Shown: piece after piece, positions 43,758-56,286 of the stretch
Layout: each line of letters opens with the position of its first letter
How positions within the stretch are numbered: the first letter of the stretch is position 1
Assembly (NCBI GenBank): GCA_028641055.1
Contig: CM054063.1
Span: forward strand, 178,318,756 to 178,382,755
Length of the DNA stretch: 64,000 nt
Source: Alopecurus myosuroides
Lineage: Eukaryota > Streptophyta > Magnoliopsida > Poales > Poaceae
Reading direction: 5' to 3'
Notes under the pieces: model-generated
Database searches by the model: none
What the model was told of the DNA's origin: nothing
Seen by the model: the letters and a program-made list of their open reading frames with translations, nothing else
Made by a program: the position numbers and the translations under genes

Positions 43758-46700
43758 TGTCACATCCCTGTTTTTAAGCACTTGTATAATAGTATTTTAG
43801 CAAGTCTCTTAAGACCTTTGTAATGCAATTAAGTGGACAACATGTTGTGTACTGATGTTTATCTATGCAATATTAGTGGTGTGTTTCTTTTCACTCACTT
43901 GAGGAGTTTTTCTCCTAAGAAACACATTGCTTTATATTTGTTTTCCCATGTTTTCCACTAAGGCTCTTATGAGATTATTTTTCAAGACTTGAGGTGACCC
44001 TTTGTTTCAACTTGAAAATGTGTTACTAATGTTTAAGAATCAACTTAAGCTTGAAATAAAATTATTTGGAAAAGATTCCATTAGTTTTTCCAATATAAAT
44101 TTTGCCCTGAAAAACAGCCAAGTAGCTGTTTTCAACCCTTGTTTTCCACCACAAGGATTATCCAATTAGGGTTTTTCTTTGATCAAAACTACTCTCTGAT
44201 TTGAGTACAACAAAACTACACTCTTGGAAAAACCTACAAAGAAAATTTTCACACAATGCCAAGATGGTTTTTGAGCCATCTTGTTAAGACAGAAATTTGA
44301 GCATTTTAAAAACAGAGAATGTACCTACTTTGCCATTTATTTTCAGAGCCATAAACCCATCATTTTTCAAATCAAATGGTTGGATCTGAAACTTGGATAG
44401 TTGTTCTTTGTTGAGCATTTTAAATCACTCATTTTAGAGCTGGTTTGCTTGGTGAAAACAAGCCCAACTTTTGCTATCTCTGTCTGCTGTTTCCAGCACT
44501 TAGAAAAATTCAGAGAAACTGTCTAACTGAATTTTTCTGACAGAACAGTGAATACACTTTTGGACTTAATGTTTTTAGCTTTTGTGCACTGATCCAAGCC
44601 AGGCCACCTGGCCAATTCGAAAAACCATGTTAATAACCTTCCAGAAGGTGGCATTGGATCCTCCTTTGGCTGACCAGGGAGGGAGAAAACTGATGTGGCA
44701 TTTGACTAATTGGTGATGTCACAATAGTGGTTGAAATAGTGTTTATTCTTCCTTTTGCCCATCACTTGGCCCTTGCTGTGGCTTAGCTCACCAATTGGTA
44801 CTTGCTTGACCCCTAGGCACCAATAGCAACCATTGCCAGCCGTGGAGAACCCCCAAGGGGCAAGGGCATGCCCATGCCATGCCAACCCGAGCCCTCCCCC
44901 TTTGACTCGTGCCTACATAGCCCTAGAGGCCTATCCCTCTCGCCACAGCACTCACCTCACCACACTCCTCCACCCCATCGAGCTCTCGCTTGCTCGTTCG
45001 CTCTCTGCGAGCGAGGCAAGCCGTGGCCATTTTCGGGCCCGAACGGATCGAGCTCGAGGTGGCGCCGCGATCACCGCACCTCCCACCCTCCTTTCTCTTC
45101 CACAGTGACCCCCGCACTCGTGCCTACCTCCCTGACATCATCTTGCCCTCGATCGCTTGCAGATCCCTCGCCGCCGTCCCCGGAACCGCCGCAGAGCACC
45201 GCCAAGCCGCCGCCGTGCCCGTGCTTCTTCACCGGACGTGTCTGCGCCAGGGAGTCGCCTAAGCCACCGTCGTCAACACCTGCACCACCCCGCTCCATCT
45301 CGCAAGCCCTAGGTGAGCCAACGCGCGCTCTCGCTAGGTGTTCGTCCGCGGGCATAAGAGAGAGAGAGAGAAGAGAGGCGCGGGGAGGAAGAAGAGAGGG
45401 GAGCCGTCGATCTGCGAATCGACGGTCTCCTTTGAAAGTTACCGCTTCGCGCGCGCGCGTGCGCTGGCGGGCTGGTCCGCGCGTTAACTGGGCCGCGCGC
45501 TGCGGATCTGGCCCGTTGGGCAGTTTTAGGTTAAAAACGAAAATACTTTTTTCTGGCAGATTATTTTAGGTGTTAGCTTTAGGCTTAGAAAAGGTAGCAT
45601 ATTAATTTATTTTACCTTGCTAATTTTTGTGCTACTAGCCTTACAAAATTGCAACCATATCCCACTGGCAGAAACTTGTTTTGAGTTTTTATGATTTTTC
45701 TAAAAATCATATGCCAGACAGTACCCTAACAATTGAATTGAATAGAACTTCAAAAATACAAAACATTTTTGAGCAAACTCAACTGTTTTGGAAAGCCCTT
45801 TCCAATACCTTTCAGTAGAATTTTAGTTTGCATCAAGGTGAGTTACCATTTGGAAATGCCATCCATTTTGGTAAAACATCAGTGGGCTATTCCATGATTT
45901 TTAGAGGGATTTTGGGATATTATTTTTGAGTGAGGCAAGTTGGAGAGGCTTTGTAGTGATAAGGACTACCACATCCTAGAAGGATTTACTTTTTGGAGCA
46001 ACAGAAAATTTTAGAGAGACAGAACAAGTTTTGGTTACTTTCTGTCTAATTTTTAATTATAGATATTGCTTTGTATGTTACTTTTGTGAGTTGCAAATGA
46101 TGTGATCTTGCTTGTTATGTTGTTTTACATTGTGGTTATGATGTATACAAGTTATATGAGCATGTTAGAATAAATGGTTTGAATGGTAGCATTTTAGAAC
46201 TAGTTTTCCATGCATATGTCTTGCTAATAGCTAGATTTTTATGTATGTTTTGAATAGATATTTAAATGAATCTTTAGGCTAGTTGCTAGATTGTTTTCCA
46301 TGGAACCAGTACCACTTAGGTGCTGTTAGTTTGTTTATAACACCTCTGGATGCTTGATGCTTGTGGTTGAAATAGGTTTAAAATAGAAATGCTTAAGGAC
46401 TAGATTTCACACTAGAATACTCATGTATGTTTTTGTGTCTTGTTTTCCACTAGGGAAAATTATGACTCTTTAGTATTGAAACCAGAGGATGAAAAGTACT
46501 TGTGGCAGTATTTCCTTAGGGTTTTCACCTCTGGTAGATTTCCTATTAAATAGCACAAAAGCATGAGTAGCACTTGGGTGACTAGAAATAGATCTCCTCA
46601 CATGTGTAGTTTTTTAAGCATATTTATCCTTGTTTCCTAGCTATGTTTTTATGTTATTTTTGTGAGATCCAGTAGCAATTATGGTGCTGGTTAGAGGGGT

Positions 46701-48960
46701 ATTTTGCCTCTGAAAGCTTGCACACTTGTGCATAACATTAGCTAGTATAGTCTAAAATAGTCTAGTAGTTTCCTAAATTTTCTACTAGTATGAGTAGAAA
46801 TTCTTGGGTGTTTGTTTGTTTGTTTTTAGCACTTTTATAAAAGTGACCAGAGGCTTATTAACCTCTTGGTGAGCATATTTACTAGTGGAACACCCACTGG
46901 TATGTTTGCCTCATAGTGGAAAATAGGTTGACTTGTTGTCATGAGCTTATTTCACTACTTGAGTAATTTAGCAAATTATGTGTGCTAGCCATAGGAATTT
47001 TTGTGGGAATTTTTAGGCATCAAAATGTGTTTTATGGGACACCCTACTGTCCAGTAGCATGTGCTATATCCCACTGGTCCACAATGTTCTTAACTAAGAA
47101 TCATTGTTTTGGCCACACATAAGCACTAGGAAAAAGCAGATTTTTCCAACTATAGTTTTTTTTATGCCAATTTTTCTTTAGGGAAAAATTGAGAACTTTG
47201 GGTGGTACTTCTTGATTGCTTGCTGTATGTATTGCTTGTAGCATTTGCTTTCCTTGCTTGGTTCTGAAAGTGTGTCTTTATTTCTTTTTACGACGTTAGA
47301 AAACGAGGAGGAAGGAATTGCTGAAGAAGGGTATTGCAACTCCTGTTACTTTCAGGACCAGGACCATCACTTGTACCAAGGCAAGCCATCCTAATGCTTG
47401 CTGTATCACTACTTATCATTATCTATCATGCATGCTTTTCACTTCTGAAGTTTTTACAAAATTATACCTTCAAAACTATTTTTGTGTGAATCCTACTACT
47501 ATTATTAATATTACTAGTATCAGGACTCATAATAATAGTCAACTTGGTATTACCAAGCCTTTAGACACTAAATGGTATATAAATACCATACACCTACTTA
47601 AAACTTGAGTTCTTAAATGAACTAAATAAAATGTGTTTTTGCAAACAAATGCCTTATGGAAGGAAAAACCCCGGAGGAAGGGTGAGACCCTGCCTGCCGG
47701 AAGGATTGTTATGATGGGAAATTTTATGAGAAATGTTTACAAAAGACACATAACCTAGTCTTCGCTGGACAACCATTATCGTACTGCCACTTTACCCCAA
47801 TATGGGTAGGGGCTTGATTAAAAACTTGTTAGGGTTAGTATATGTGCTATCTCAAAGGCTATAGGGGATTGGATCCTCCGAACCGAAATGTCGCTAGGAG
47901 TGAGTATACGGGACATCTAAAGTGTGGGATTAATTTTCCCTCCGGATGCAGCAGTTGGGTCTCCTGATTGAGCGGTGTGTGACATGGCTTGCCAGGGAGG
48001 GAAACCCCAATTGAAGAGATAGTCATGTACTAACTTCTACAGAGTGGATAGTCAAGACCAGTTATCTGATGTTCTCATAGGTTGGGAACAGTCCATGGTT
48101 GTTTCATGGCGGACTCTGGATCTAGTGGAAATGTGTACACCTCTGCAGAGTAAAACTATTTCGAGATAGCCGCGTCCTCGGATATGGACGGTTGAATGGC
48201 CATGTAGCTAGTATTGTGTCAACTTTTCAAAAGAGGTTTTGAAGGAAGGCTTTTGTACCTGAGAGGTACTATGGAGGAATGACTTGGTATCTGCGAGATA
48301 CCGAGGAGAAAGAAACTACTACTAAAAGTTTCTGAAAAGAAAAACCTTCTTTTCCAAAAGAATTATAAAACCTCCAAGATATGTGATATCTACGAGAGCA
48401 AAACTACATTATTTTAAATGAGTTTGTTTTGCAAAGAGGTAAACTTGAAGAATCAACCATGGCAAATCTTTTATCTGTCATGGGTAGCTGAACCATATGT
48501 ATGGCCTACCCACTCTACCAAATAAGCATGTATGCATTGTTGTAAGCTAATAAAGGATGTCTTGTTGAGTACATTCAAATGTACTCATTTGGTTTCGCCC
48601 CTGGTATCTACTTATCAGACTACGAGGAGCCACCTCAGGAGGAGTACTATGAGGAGGAGTTCTACGCTGATGGCCCTGCGAGTTAGGATCGTCTCCCAGT
48701 CAGCAGCCTGTAGGATGAGGCGTGACTCGGGTTCTACTACGCTATGCTTATCGTCTTCCGCTGTGTTTACTTTGAATGTCTGTCCTGCGTGACAGTTATC
48801 AAGAACTTGGTCATGTGACCATTTATGTAAGACTCTATATTCGTGTAATGGATGATGTATTCTGTATGCCAACTACGTATGTTGTTCACGACTGGTTCTT
48901 CTGGGATCGTGAATGAATGCATATGAGGGGTTCTGGACCTACCGGTCTGGGGCCTCTACA
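43758..48960 (+). repeat. Element A copy 1, 3' LTR (5203 bp)
   Basis: Near-identical to the 5' LTR. A few distinguishing sites: 'ccctaacaattg' near 45726, 'tttctttttacg' near 47281, a 1-bp insertion in 'ggttgggaacag' near 48081, and 'gtcctgcgtg' near 48781. Confidence 0.95.
48579..48686 (+). CDS. Short acidic Tyr-rich ORF, 3' LTR copy
   Basis: Unchanged counterpart of the 35-codon ORF at 37226-37333. Confidence 0.2.
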   Translation: MYSFGFAPGIYLSDYEEPPQEEYYEEEFYADGPAS

Positions 48961-48965
48961 AATAA
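48961..48965 (+). repeat. Target-site duplication of A copy 1, right
   Basis: 'aataa', identical to 32401-32405. Confidence 0.85.
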
Positions 48966-50591
48966 GTGCTTGACTTGTCGGTTAGGATCAAGTATTCGCC
49001 ATGGCGTTGTCGATCTTCTCTTCGGGGTCGCGTTCTACCGATCAGAAGCAGAACACCGGAAGAGAAACAACAATCAAACATGGCATCGATGCAATGCGCA
49101 ATATGTATGCATGAGCAAGTTAATGCACTGAAAGAATCCCTAAACATGTTCTTTGGGTTGCTAGGGTTAATATGGCAATTAAGCATTTTTACTGAAACTA
49201 GCCCGAAATAGGCCCCGGAGGGGGTTTCGGGCGATTCTGAAAGTGAGTACCATTTTAGTTGCTCAAATGGGTTTGAAAACATCATAAATAGGTTGTATTA
49301 GTCATTTTGAGCAATTTGGTATATAACTTTTATTTTTCTAATTTTATTGAATAAAAACTTATTTTCCTATTTTTAAAAGAATTAAACAAATTCAAATAAT
49401 GATGAAAATCAACTTTCTCAAACATGGTTGAAAATGGTATATTCAGATAGAGTACATTTTTCTGATCATTTCTATACCTTACTTTTATTTTTCTAAGTTA
49501 TAAATCAACAGTTATTAAATTATTAAAATTGACCATTTTCTGGAATTATATAAACAGAGGGATATGACATCATGGTGATGCGATGATGACGTCACTGCTA
49601 CTGGATCTTCACAATTGAACTCGAATTCAACGAATTCGTGTGCAATTCAAAAATTAAACCGCACAACAAGGAAGAGGAGGTCAAGGGGGGGTGAGGGGTA
49701 CCAACCGGTGACCGGCGGCGAGCGATGGCGCGGTGGCGGCCGGCGGTCGACGGTGGCCAGAGGGTACAGAGGGGGAGCGGCCCAGAGGAAGGTACCATAA
49801 GGATCACCACGACTGGAGGATGCTGGAGGAGTTGTCGGAGGGGGCAGGGGCGGTCGGAGTCGCCGGCGACGAGCACGGGGAGCCGGCGGCCGGACCCGGG
49901 GAAGACGGCACGATTCGCACGATTGGGGCCATCCCGGCTTCTGATACTTGACGAGGACGACCAGGGGAGGACGGCGGAGCTGCCGGTGCGCTCGATTCAT
50001 CACGGGGCAGCGTGTATCGCCGGCGAGGAACGAATTCCGGCGAGCTAGGGTTCCCACCTCGCATGTGTGTTACAGAGAGCAGGAGGGAGAGCAGCGAGTG
50101 AGGAGGAGGAAAAGAGGGTCACGGCGCCTTCCAACATGGTCTTCTCCGCGCGCGAGGCCAGAGGTGGGACGTGGCGTGGTCGCCGTCGGCGCCTTTCCTG
50201 CCTTCTGGCACGAGGAGGAAGATGACAGGGAAAAAAACAACTTACGAAAACCCCCTAGAACTCTGGATTTTTACAAATTGGTCCTTTTCTTTTATAAAAG
50301 AGGACAGAAAACAATGTTTTGAGGCCCTTTTTGCAAGAATAAAATTTGGCAAAAATACATTTTGGAAAGCTTATGAAATTTCCAATCTTGCCATACTATT
50401 CTTTGGTGTATTTGAATTATTTTCCAACACAAATTTTTGGGAACCAAAATGAGTGCTTTTTGTGGGATTTTCTGAAACCATTTAAATTCAAATTTTAAAT
50501 TGGTTCAAACATGGTTTAAATTTTTGTTTTCATGCATGTATGAGATGAACACAACACCACACACTTTGTTAGCAAAAATTGGGATGTTACA
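48961..50591 (-). repeat. Element B 3' LTR, right piece
   Basis: Continues the B LTR after A. Its plus-strand end ..ATTGGGATGTTACA reads TGTAACATCCCAAT on the minus strand, a canonical LTR start, with the polypurine tract adjoining. It contains a GC-rich block (49640-50230) that on the minus strand looks like a pyrimidine-rich 5' leader ('gggaaccctagctcgccgg'). A TATAAAA at about 50294-50300 lies upstream of that block on the minus strand and is a candidate promoter. Confidence 0.7.
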
Positions 50592-50607
50592 AATCTACCC
50601 CCCTTAC
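50592..50607 (-). other. Polypurine tract of B
   Basis: Minus strand GTAAGGGGGGTAGATT directly before the LTR start. Confidence 0.7.
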
Positions 50608-53600
50608 AAGAATCTCGTCCCGAGATTCCCGAAGGAGAAGAAAGAAGGAACACCGGTTTTGAACAATCTTCTCGAACCTTACGGTTCTCTTCTTGAAGAG
50701 ATTGATCCGTAGTACTTGCGAAGATTCTTCAGCGGCTACACCTTATGCAAAAGGGAAAACTCGTAGGATTTGATCTTCACGAAGATCGAGTATCTCATGG
50801 GTAACTCATGATAGGGATGTTCATAAAGAACTTTTGAGTTAACATACATGAAACACATCAAGATAACGGAGGGAATAAAAGATGGTTTCAAGTTTGCGGA
50901 CGATTGGTATTGAAAGTATTTAGAATATGAGCTTTGCACAAGACTTTAAATCCTTTGGGAAAAGAAAGGTTGGACAACTTATGATATCGAGGTTTTCTTC
51001 GAACAGATAACCAAGATGGAAAGGATTGTCTGGGATATCACAACGCAATATCCGTAGACGAGGGAAAACACGAGAAAACACTGTAATTCGTGTGTCAGAG
51101 AAATCTTGATACATGATCATGTTCACCCGTCGGAGTGGACACGAAAGATAACGGAACTTTCACTCCGTTAAAGTTTGTCGAAAACTTTGTCAAAGATCGG
51201 AATATTACTTCACGACAGAGGAGGAGTAACCAACGGACGTTGGAACACCGAAATGAAGGAGGAGCTCTTGGTCACACCATAAGGTTGGTTAACCAACGAG
51301 GATTGAAACACCAGAAGGAATAGGGAATCTCTTTCCTATGGTGGATTTGACGTAGCAATACGTTTACCACATGGTTAAGATCCCATGGCTGAGGTGACTG
51401 ACAAATTCACACAATGTGTGAGATCAACAGAACTTCAGGTACCAACAAGTTGAAATAGGGAACTGATCAAGGGCGGTTACAAAACACCACGAGATGATTC
51501 TCCTTGGGAACTTGTTTCCATTGAAAGGAAGGTTTGGAGGATTGACAAGGAGACATTGGAAGAATCAACTTCCAGGTTCTCCTGGAGGTTCTTGATACCA
51601 ATATCAAGCTTATGCAAGCCTTCTACAGGTAATCAAGTGAATGTAGATCTCCGGTTTGGAAGGACGGGGAGAGAAAACTTGTTAGAATGAACCACACAAG
51701 AATTCTCACGGGGAGTGGTTGTCTTACGGATTCAAGGAGATATGACATTAGGCCTTCCGGCTAATTGTGTCAACCACAACATCAACCATGCCGGATTTTC
51801 AAATGGACTTAATTCAATACCCTTGAGGAAACACCAACCATCGTTGCTGCTTGAGATTCAGCTCTAGTTAGTGGGAGGATGATTCAAATTCAGCACATTT
51901 GATCATGGAGGTTACACCGGTTACAACCGAGATACATAAGCTAGATTCTCAAGATATGGACTATGATGTCAAGCTCAGAAAGGATGAGCGAGGTTGCGGA
52001 ACTCATGTATTAGCAACTTATGAAAGACGGTTGTACCTACATGAACTACTTGCAAAAGAACACATCGGAGTCCTGGTTGGGAAGATGATTGCAAAGATAA
52101 ACTTCTGCTCTTTCACGAACGATCAGTCAGTGGCTTGGTGTGGATGTAGAACTTCTTCAAGACATGGAGGTAATGACCTACCATCTCAGGAATTGTCCAC
52201 ACATGCATGACTGACTTGGGATTATTCCTGAAGGAACAAGGAAACTATACTCGGATCCATGGCGACAACTTTCACCATAAGCACATTAACCAGAGTAGGT
52301 TACTTCGAACATCCAGAACGCAATCTTCGTAATGAAACAGAGATGGTTCTCGAAAGTTTCCAACATTGTTGCCATTTGTTCAGCATGAACCTCTTGCAAC
52401 TTGGACGATTAGAAATGTCATCGATGGGCTCGAAAACACACTTATCAAAACATTCCAAGAAGAGGGATTCATATGATATATGAACGAGGCAAAATATTGG
52501 TCAGACTAAAGGACATCAAGGTGTACTTGGGAAAAAACACCATGAATGGAAACACCATCACGATAGTCCTTGAATCTGGACTTGATCTGACAATAGCCCA
52601 AATCAAATCAAGAGGTATAGTGATAGCTTTTCCACAAAGGATGTACTATCCTTCTTCAACACGAAGGGAACTAGACATCTCTTAACGAAGGATCAAGTTA
52701 GGAGGAGATTTTGCCTTTCAACTCTCCAAATTAGTGATTAAGCTCAACCAACTAGTCCAGGATATCCAGCAGAGTTCTTGGAGAAAGAAGTAGTTCAAAC
52801 TACTCCTGGTTTAGACATCACGGTCAGGTGACAACCTGGTGATACTTCTGGAAAGACAACCAAAATATCACAACCTACCGGTACGTCTTGAAGTTCGAAA
52901 AGGAACCTTGCTTTTCAAAGCAACCGATATGGTCTGGAGAGCTTTGGCATGGACCTAACTCTCTGAACAAGAAGGTGCACCGGAATAAACGGATTTGGTG
53001 ACTCAGTCAACTTCAAACAAAGGCTGGGTGACCAGTAGTGCTAAGAAGGATACAGATGTTTCTTAGGTTTCCAAAGCAATGGAAATTGCTAGGAACATCT
53101 GATGCACACCTCAAAGCACAGACCCATCATTCTCAAGCATTCAAACTTGGAGAAAGGGGGAGTGAAGATGTGTGAGAGCATCACTTCATCATTAAGGCCA
53201 TGAAATTCAACACGACCTTTTGATATAAAGGAGTGTGATACTCGAAGGTGGAACAGAACAGAAGCTGTTGAAACTTCTTTAATCTGCGGATTACAAAACT
53301 TTGACCTGGTCCTGGAGATGAACGAGGTACTGGAGTTTTGTTTCTCCTGACATCCGAAGGTGGAACGTTCTGATGGAAAACAAGAGCAATGCATTGGAAG
53401 AATCCAACGCACGTATGCAACTTGATGTCCAAAACAACGGACGAAGTTCGGAAAGCAACTGAAGAGTAGGAACGTGCTCTAGAAAATCCTGAGATCACGT
53501 TGGATGCACGGGGTAATACTCATGTGTAGAACCCATGCTAAAAGGTTAGTATAGCTGAAATAAGAACAAAGACGTAGATGCCATGATGATCACTCCTGTG

Positions 53601-54350
53601 GTGATCCCTTTTGGTTCCAGAAGAAAGCCTATAGCTATTGGAGTTGGAATTTCCTAGCCACCCTGAGGTAAAACAGATTCCTCAGGATTCAACGAAACAG
53701 AACTTGGGTTAAAGGTCAGCATCCTGTACTGATAGAGTGAGCATCACATGGTTAAGAAACCACATAACTCAACTCACCACAATTCAGCACATTCCGGGAC
53801 CTTCGGTTCAAGTCCAAAGTTTAAAAACACGACGAAAGGAGTAACTACTATATGAGTGCCACAAAGGACACTACAATTAGCAATCACGAGGTATCTTTCA
53901 AAGGACAACAATAGCTCCGGAAGTACTTGAGCAGAGGAAGAATACATTCGAGATGAAAAGGAAATCTCGAGGTTCAGGATTTAGAACTTGGAAACATGTA
54001 GGAATGTGGAATCCGGGCAACTTTGGGGGATTGGGATGGAAAGGAAATCTCCCAGTTTAAGAGATAACGGAACACGGAACACACACGACTCTAGAAACTC
54101 ATAACTAGGTCAACTTGGGTAAAAGACGTCCTTGCCAGAGAAGGCACCTAGATTTTTAATGACTAGAAGAGATAGCAAAACCTTTTCAAATCAAAACAGG
54201 TAAGGTGACCCAGAGTTAGAGCGATACCAGATAAGGAGTAAAAAGAATCCTAAGAAGGTTTTTCACAATCCATTTGGAATTTCAAAGTAGTTTTCACAAA
54301 CACTAGACTCGACATCGACCAAGCAATAAGGTTTTCCTACAGGCAGTCAT

Positions 54351-54362
54351 GCTCTGATACCA
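54351..54362 (-). other. Primer binding site of B
   Basis: Plus 'gctctgatacca' reads TGGTATCAGAGC on the minus strand, five bases from the LTR end at 54368. It fixes the orientation of B. Confidence 0.85.
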
Positions 54363-54367
54363 AGACT

Positions 54368-56286
54368 TGTCAGACCCCGGACCCGGAGATATACACACTG
54401 TTATGTGCTCCTAGCCATGGACTCACAAGGGCTTCAGGGTTACCAGCCCCGGCCGCAACAAACAACGGCAGGCAGACCGGATTCATCGGCACGTAGTCCG
54501 GATCCCCGGTCTACTACTCCTTGTATCCATGCTAGTCATAACCAAATATGCATACCCAAGCGTCCACGAGTCGGATGAAACTGAAGGAACGGGATCAAAG
54601 TTATACAGAGCTGCTATGTGTCCAGAAAGTGCAACAACAATCGAGGGTTACTGGGGTTACCTCGCCCCAGGCCGATCAAATCGACAGGCGGGCTCGGACA
54701 TGGATCATCGGCTCCACAACCCCTCGACTGCGACAACTATGCAGGCATAGCCAAAACTGTATAACAATGAGCTCGGAACCAACAACCGATCAAAGCAGTA
54801 CTCTAAACATGAAGCTTTATTAAACAAGTGTTACTAGAGTATAGCTTACAAACAGAGGTCACACGACCCAACATTACATCAGACAACAGAAAGCAAATTA
54901 TGTTGCTAATCAACAAGAATCAAAAAGGCCTAAGAGGCTGCAACATAAGGCGACGTCCCAGCCCATAGATTCCAGGCTGCTACCTGGGAACCCCGAACTA
55001 CTCGTCGATGTCCACGTCGAGACACCACCGAACTGAGGAACTCCACCTGAACCAAGTTGAAGCAAACATGAGTACGGGAGGTACTCAACAAGACTTAGTT
55101 AACCTATTATATATCTGCTTCTTTTAGAAAGAGTTATGAAGGTTGTTTTGCGTAAAGCCATCTTTATTTTCCAAGTTGAGGGAGGAATAGCACGTCTCAT
55201 GGAGTATTTTGAAAACAGATGAGAAAGTTGTTCAACTACTGAAATCATCATCTTTTTAATCCACCAACTCATATCAGCACCTCGTGCTTCAAAGATCACC
55301 TCCTCAAGTTGTTCCGATAACTCAATCTACAAGGTAACCCCTCTCGGCATCTCCGAGGAGGCATCCTTCATTCGTTATCAACAAGTTTTAATCCTTCCGT
55401 TCAAGTTATCTATGATCATAGAATCCGTCACCAAGTCGTCCTTAACCGCGGACACGGCTTTTTGAAAAGATTTAACCCTGCAGGGGTGTACAACTTTAAC
55501 CACACGTGCCAACCAACTCTTAATGCCAGACATTAGCACTATTCCGGGAAGTGCCGGCAGATGGAGGTTGACCACGACCTTTCCCTTGCTTCGCCTATTC
55601 CATGAGTCGCTCCGAGTAGAGATGGTCCGCCAATAGGGAGTGGCCATCTCCTGCCGGGTCTCTATCGTTGTGCGCAATGCTCGACGGTTACCTACCCGCA
55701 GAGCGCCGATACATCGCCACGTCCTAGTTTTGAAAAGGTTTTAATATCCCCGCAAATCCAAATGGAAAGCCCGAACTAGGCAACTCATGGAACAAACTAG
55801 GCAAGTTGAGACCGAGGGGAATCCAATCCCCGTGTGGATGCACGCTCAGTCTTGGCTCGAAGACGAGAACTCGCTCCTAGGGGCATGAAAGAGACAACCA
55901 CCACAGCCCCTCTGTGATCTCGTCATCCACACCTTTAAATCATATAATCAAATTCTCTTAACTTTCCACAACATACTACCATACTAGATTCATTCGCGGC
56001 TCTGATTCATCAACCGGATGGAGCAGAGATAACAGGCATGTATGACTAAGCATGGCATATTTGAGGCTATGGCGATACACACAAACAAATCCTATGTCTG
56101 CTAGGAGCATTGAATCATGATATCTGGGTTATGCAAATAATAGGATAACTCTATCTATTGACTCAAGATACATTGGAACCGAATGCATTTGTACGAGAAT
56201 GAAAAGTCTTTCGAAATCATATATGGGAAGATAAGAGGTTATGCTTGCCTTGCTTCAAGAAAACCAGAGAGAGTCTTCGGGAATAA
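54368..56286 (-). repeat. Element B 5' LTR, left piece
   Basis: Second copy of 30487-32405 at an offset of exactly 23,881. It ends with the same 'gggaataa' at the A insertion site. It contains the minus-strand AATAAA at 54816-54821. Confidence 0.8.

Larger units (their letters stand above)
32406..48960 (+). mobile_element. Element A copy 1: complete Ty3/gypsy chromovirus (16.6 kb)
   Basis: Two LTRs of 5202 and 5203 bp, perfect AATAA target duplications, primer site, polypurine tract, and the gypsy gene order gag-PR-RT-RH-IN with a C-terminal chromodomain. This suggests the Tekay/Del lineage. Aligning the LTRs by eye I count about 14 substitutions and one 1-bp indel (about 0.3%). At the commonly used grass rate of 1.3e-8 per site per year this gives roughly 0.1 million years, so it is the youngest insertion here. 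An extra ORF lies between the primer site and gag. RNase H carries a frameshift. Confidence 0.9.
50592..54367 (-). other. Element B internal region, no recognisable coding capacity
   Basis: About 3.8 kb with only short ORFs on both strands (longest about 107 aa, minus strand 53089-53412). None has gag, protease, RT or integrase motifs. Base composition is even and purine-rich on the plus strand. Fits a large non-autonomous LTR element that relies on enzymes of another family. Confidence 0.55.

Noticed and set aside
53089..53498. Minus-strand ORFs of about 105 aa in the B interior as a remnant gag
   Set aside because: No zinc knuckle or gag-like pattern, and two overlapping frames of similar length suggest chance.
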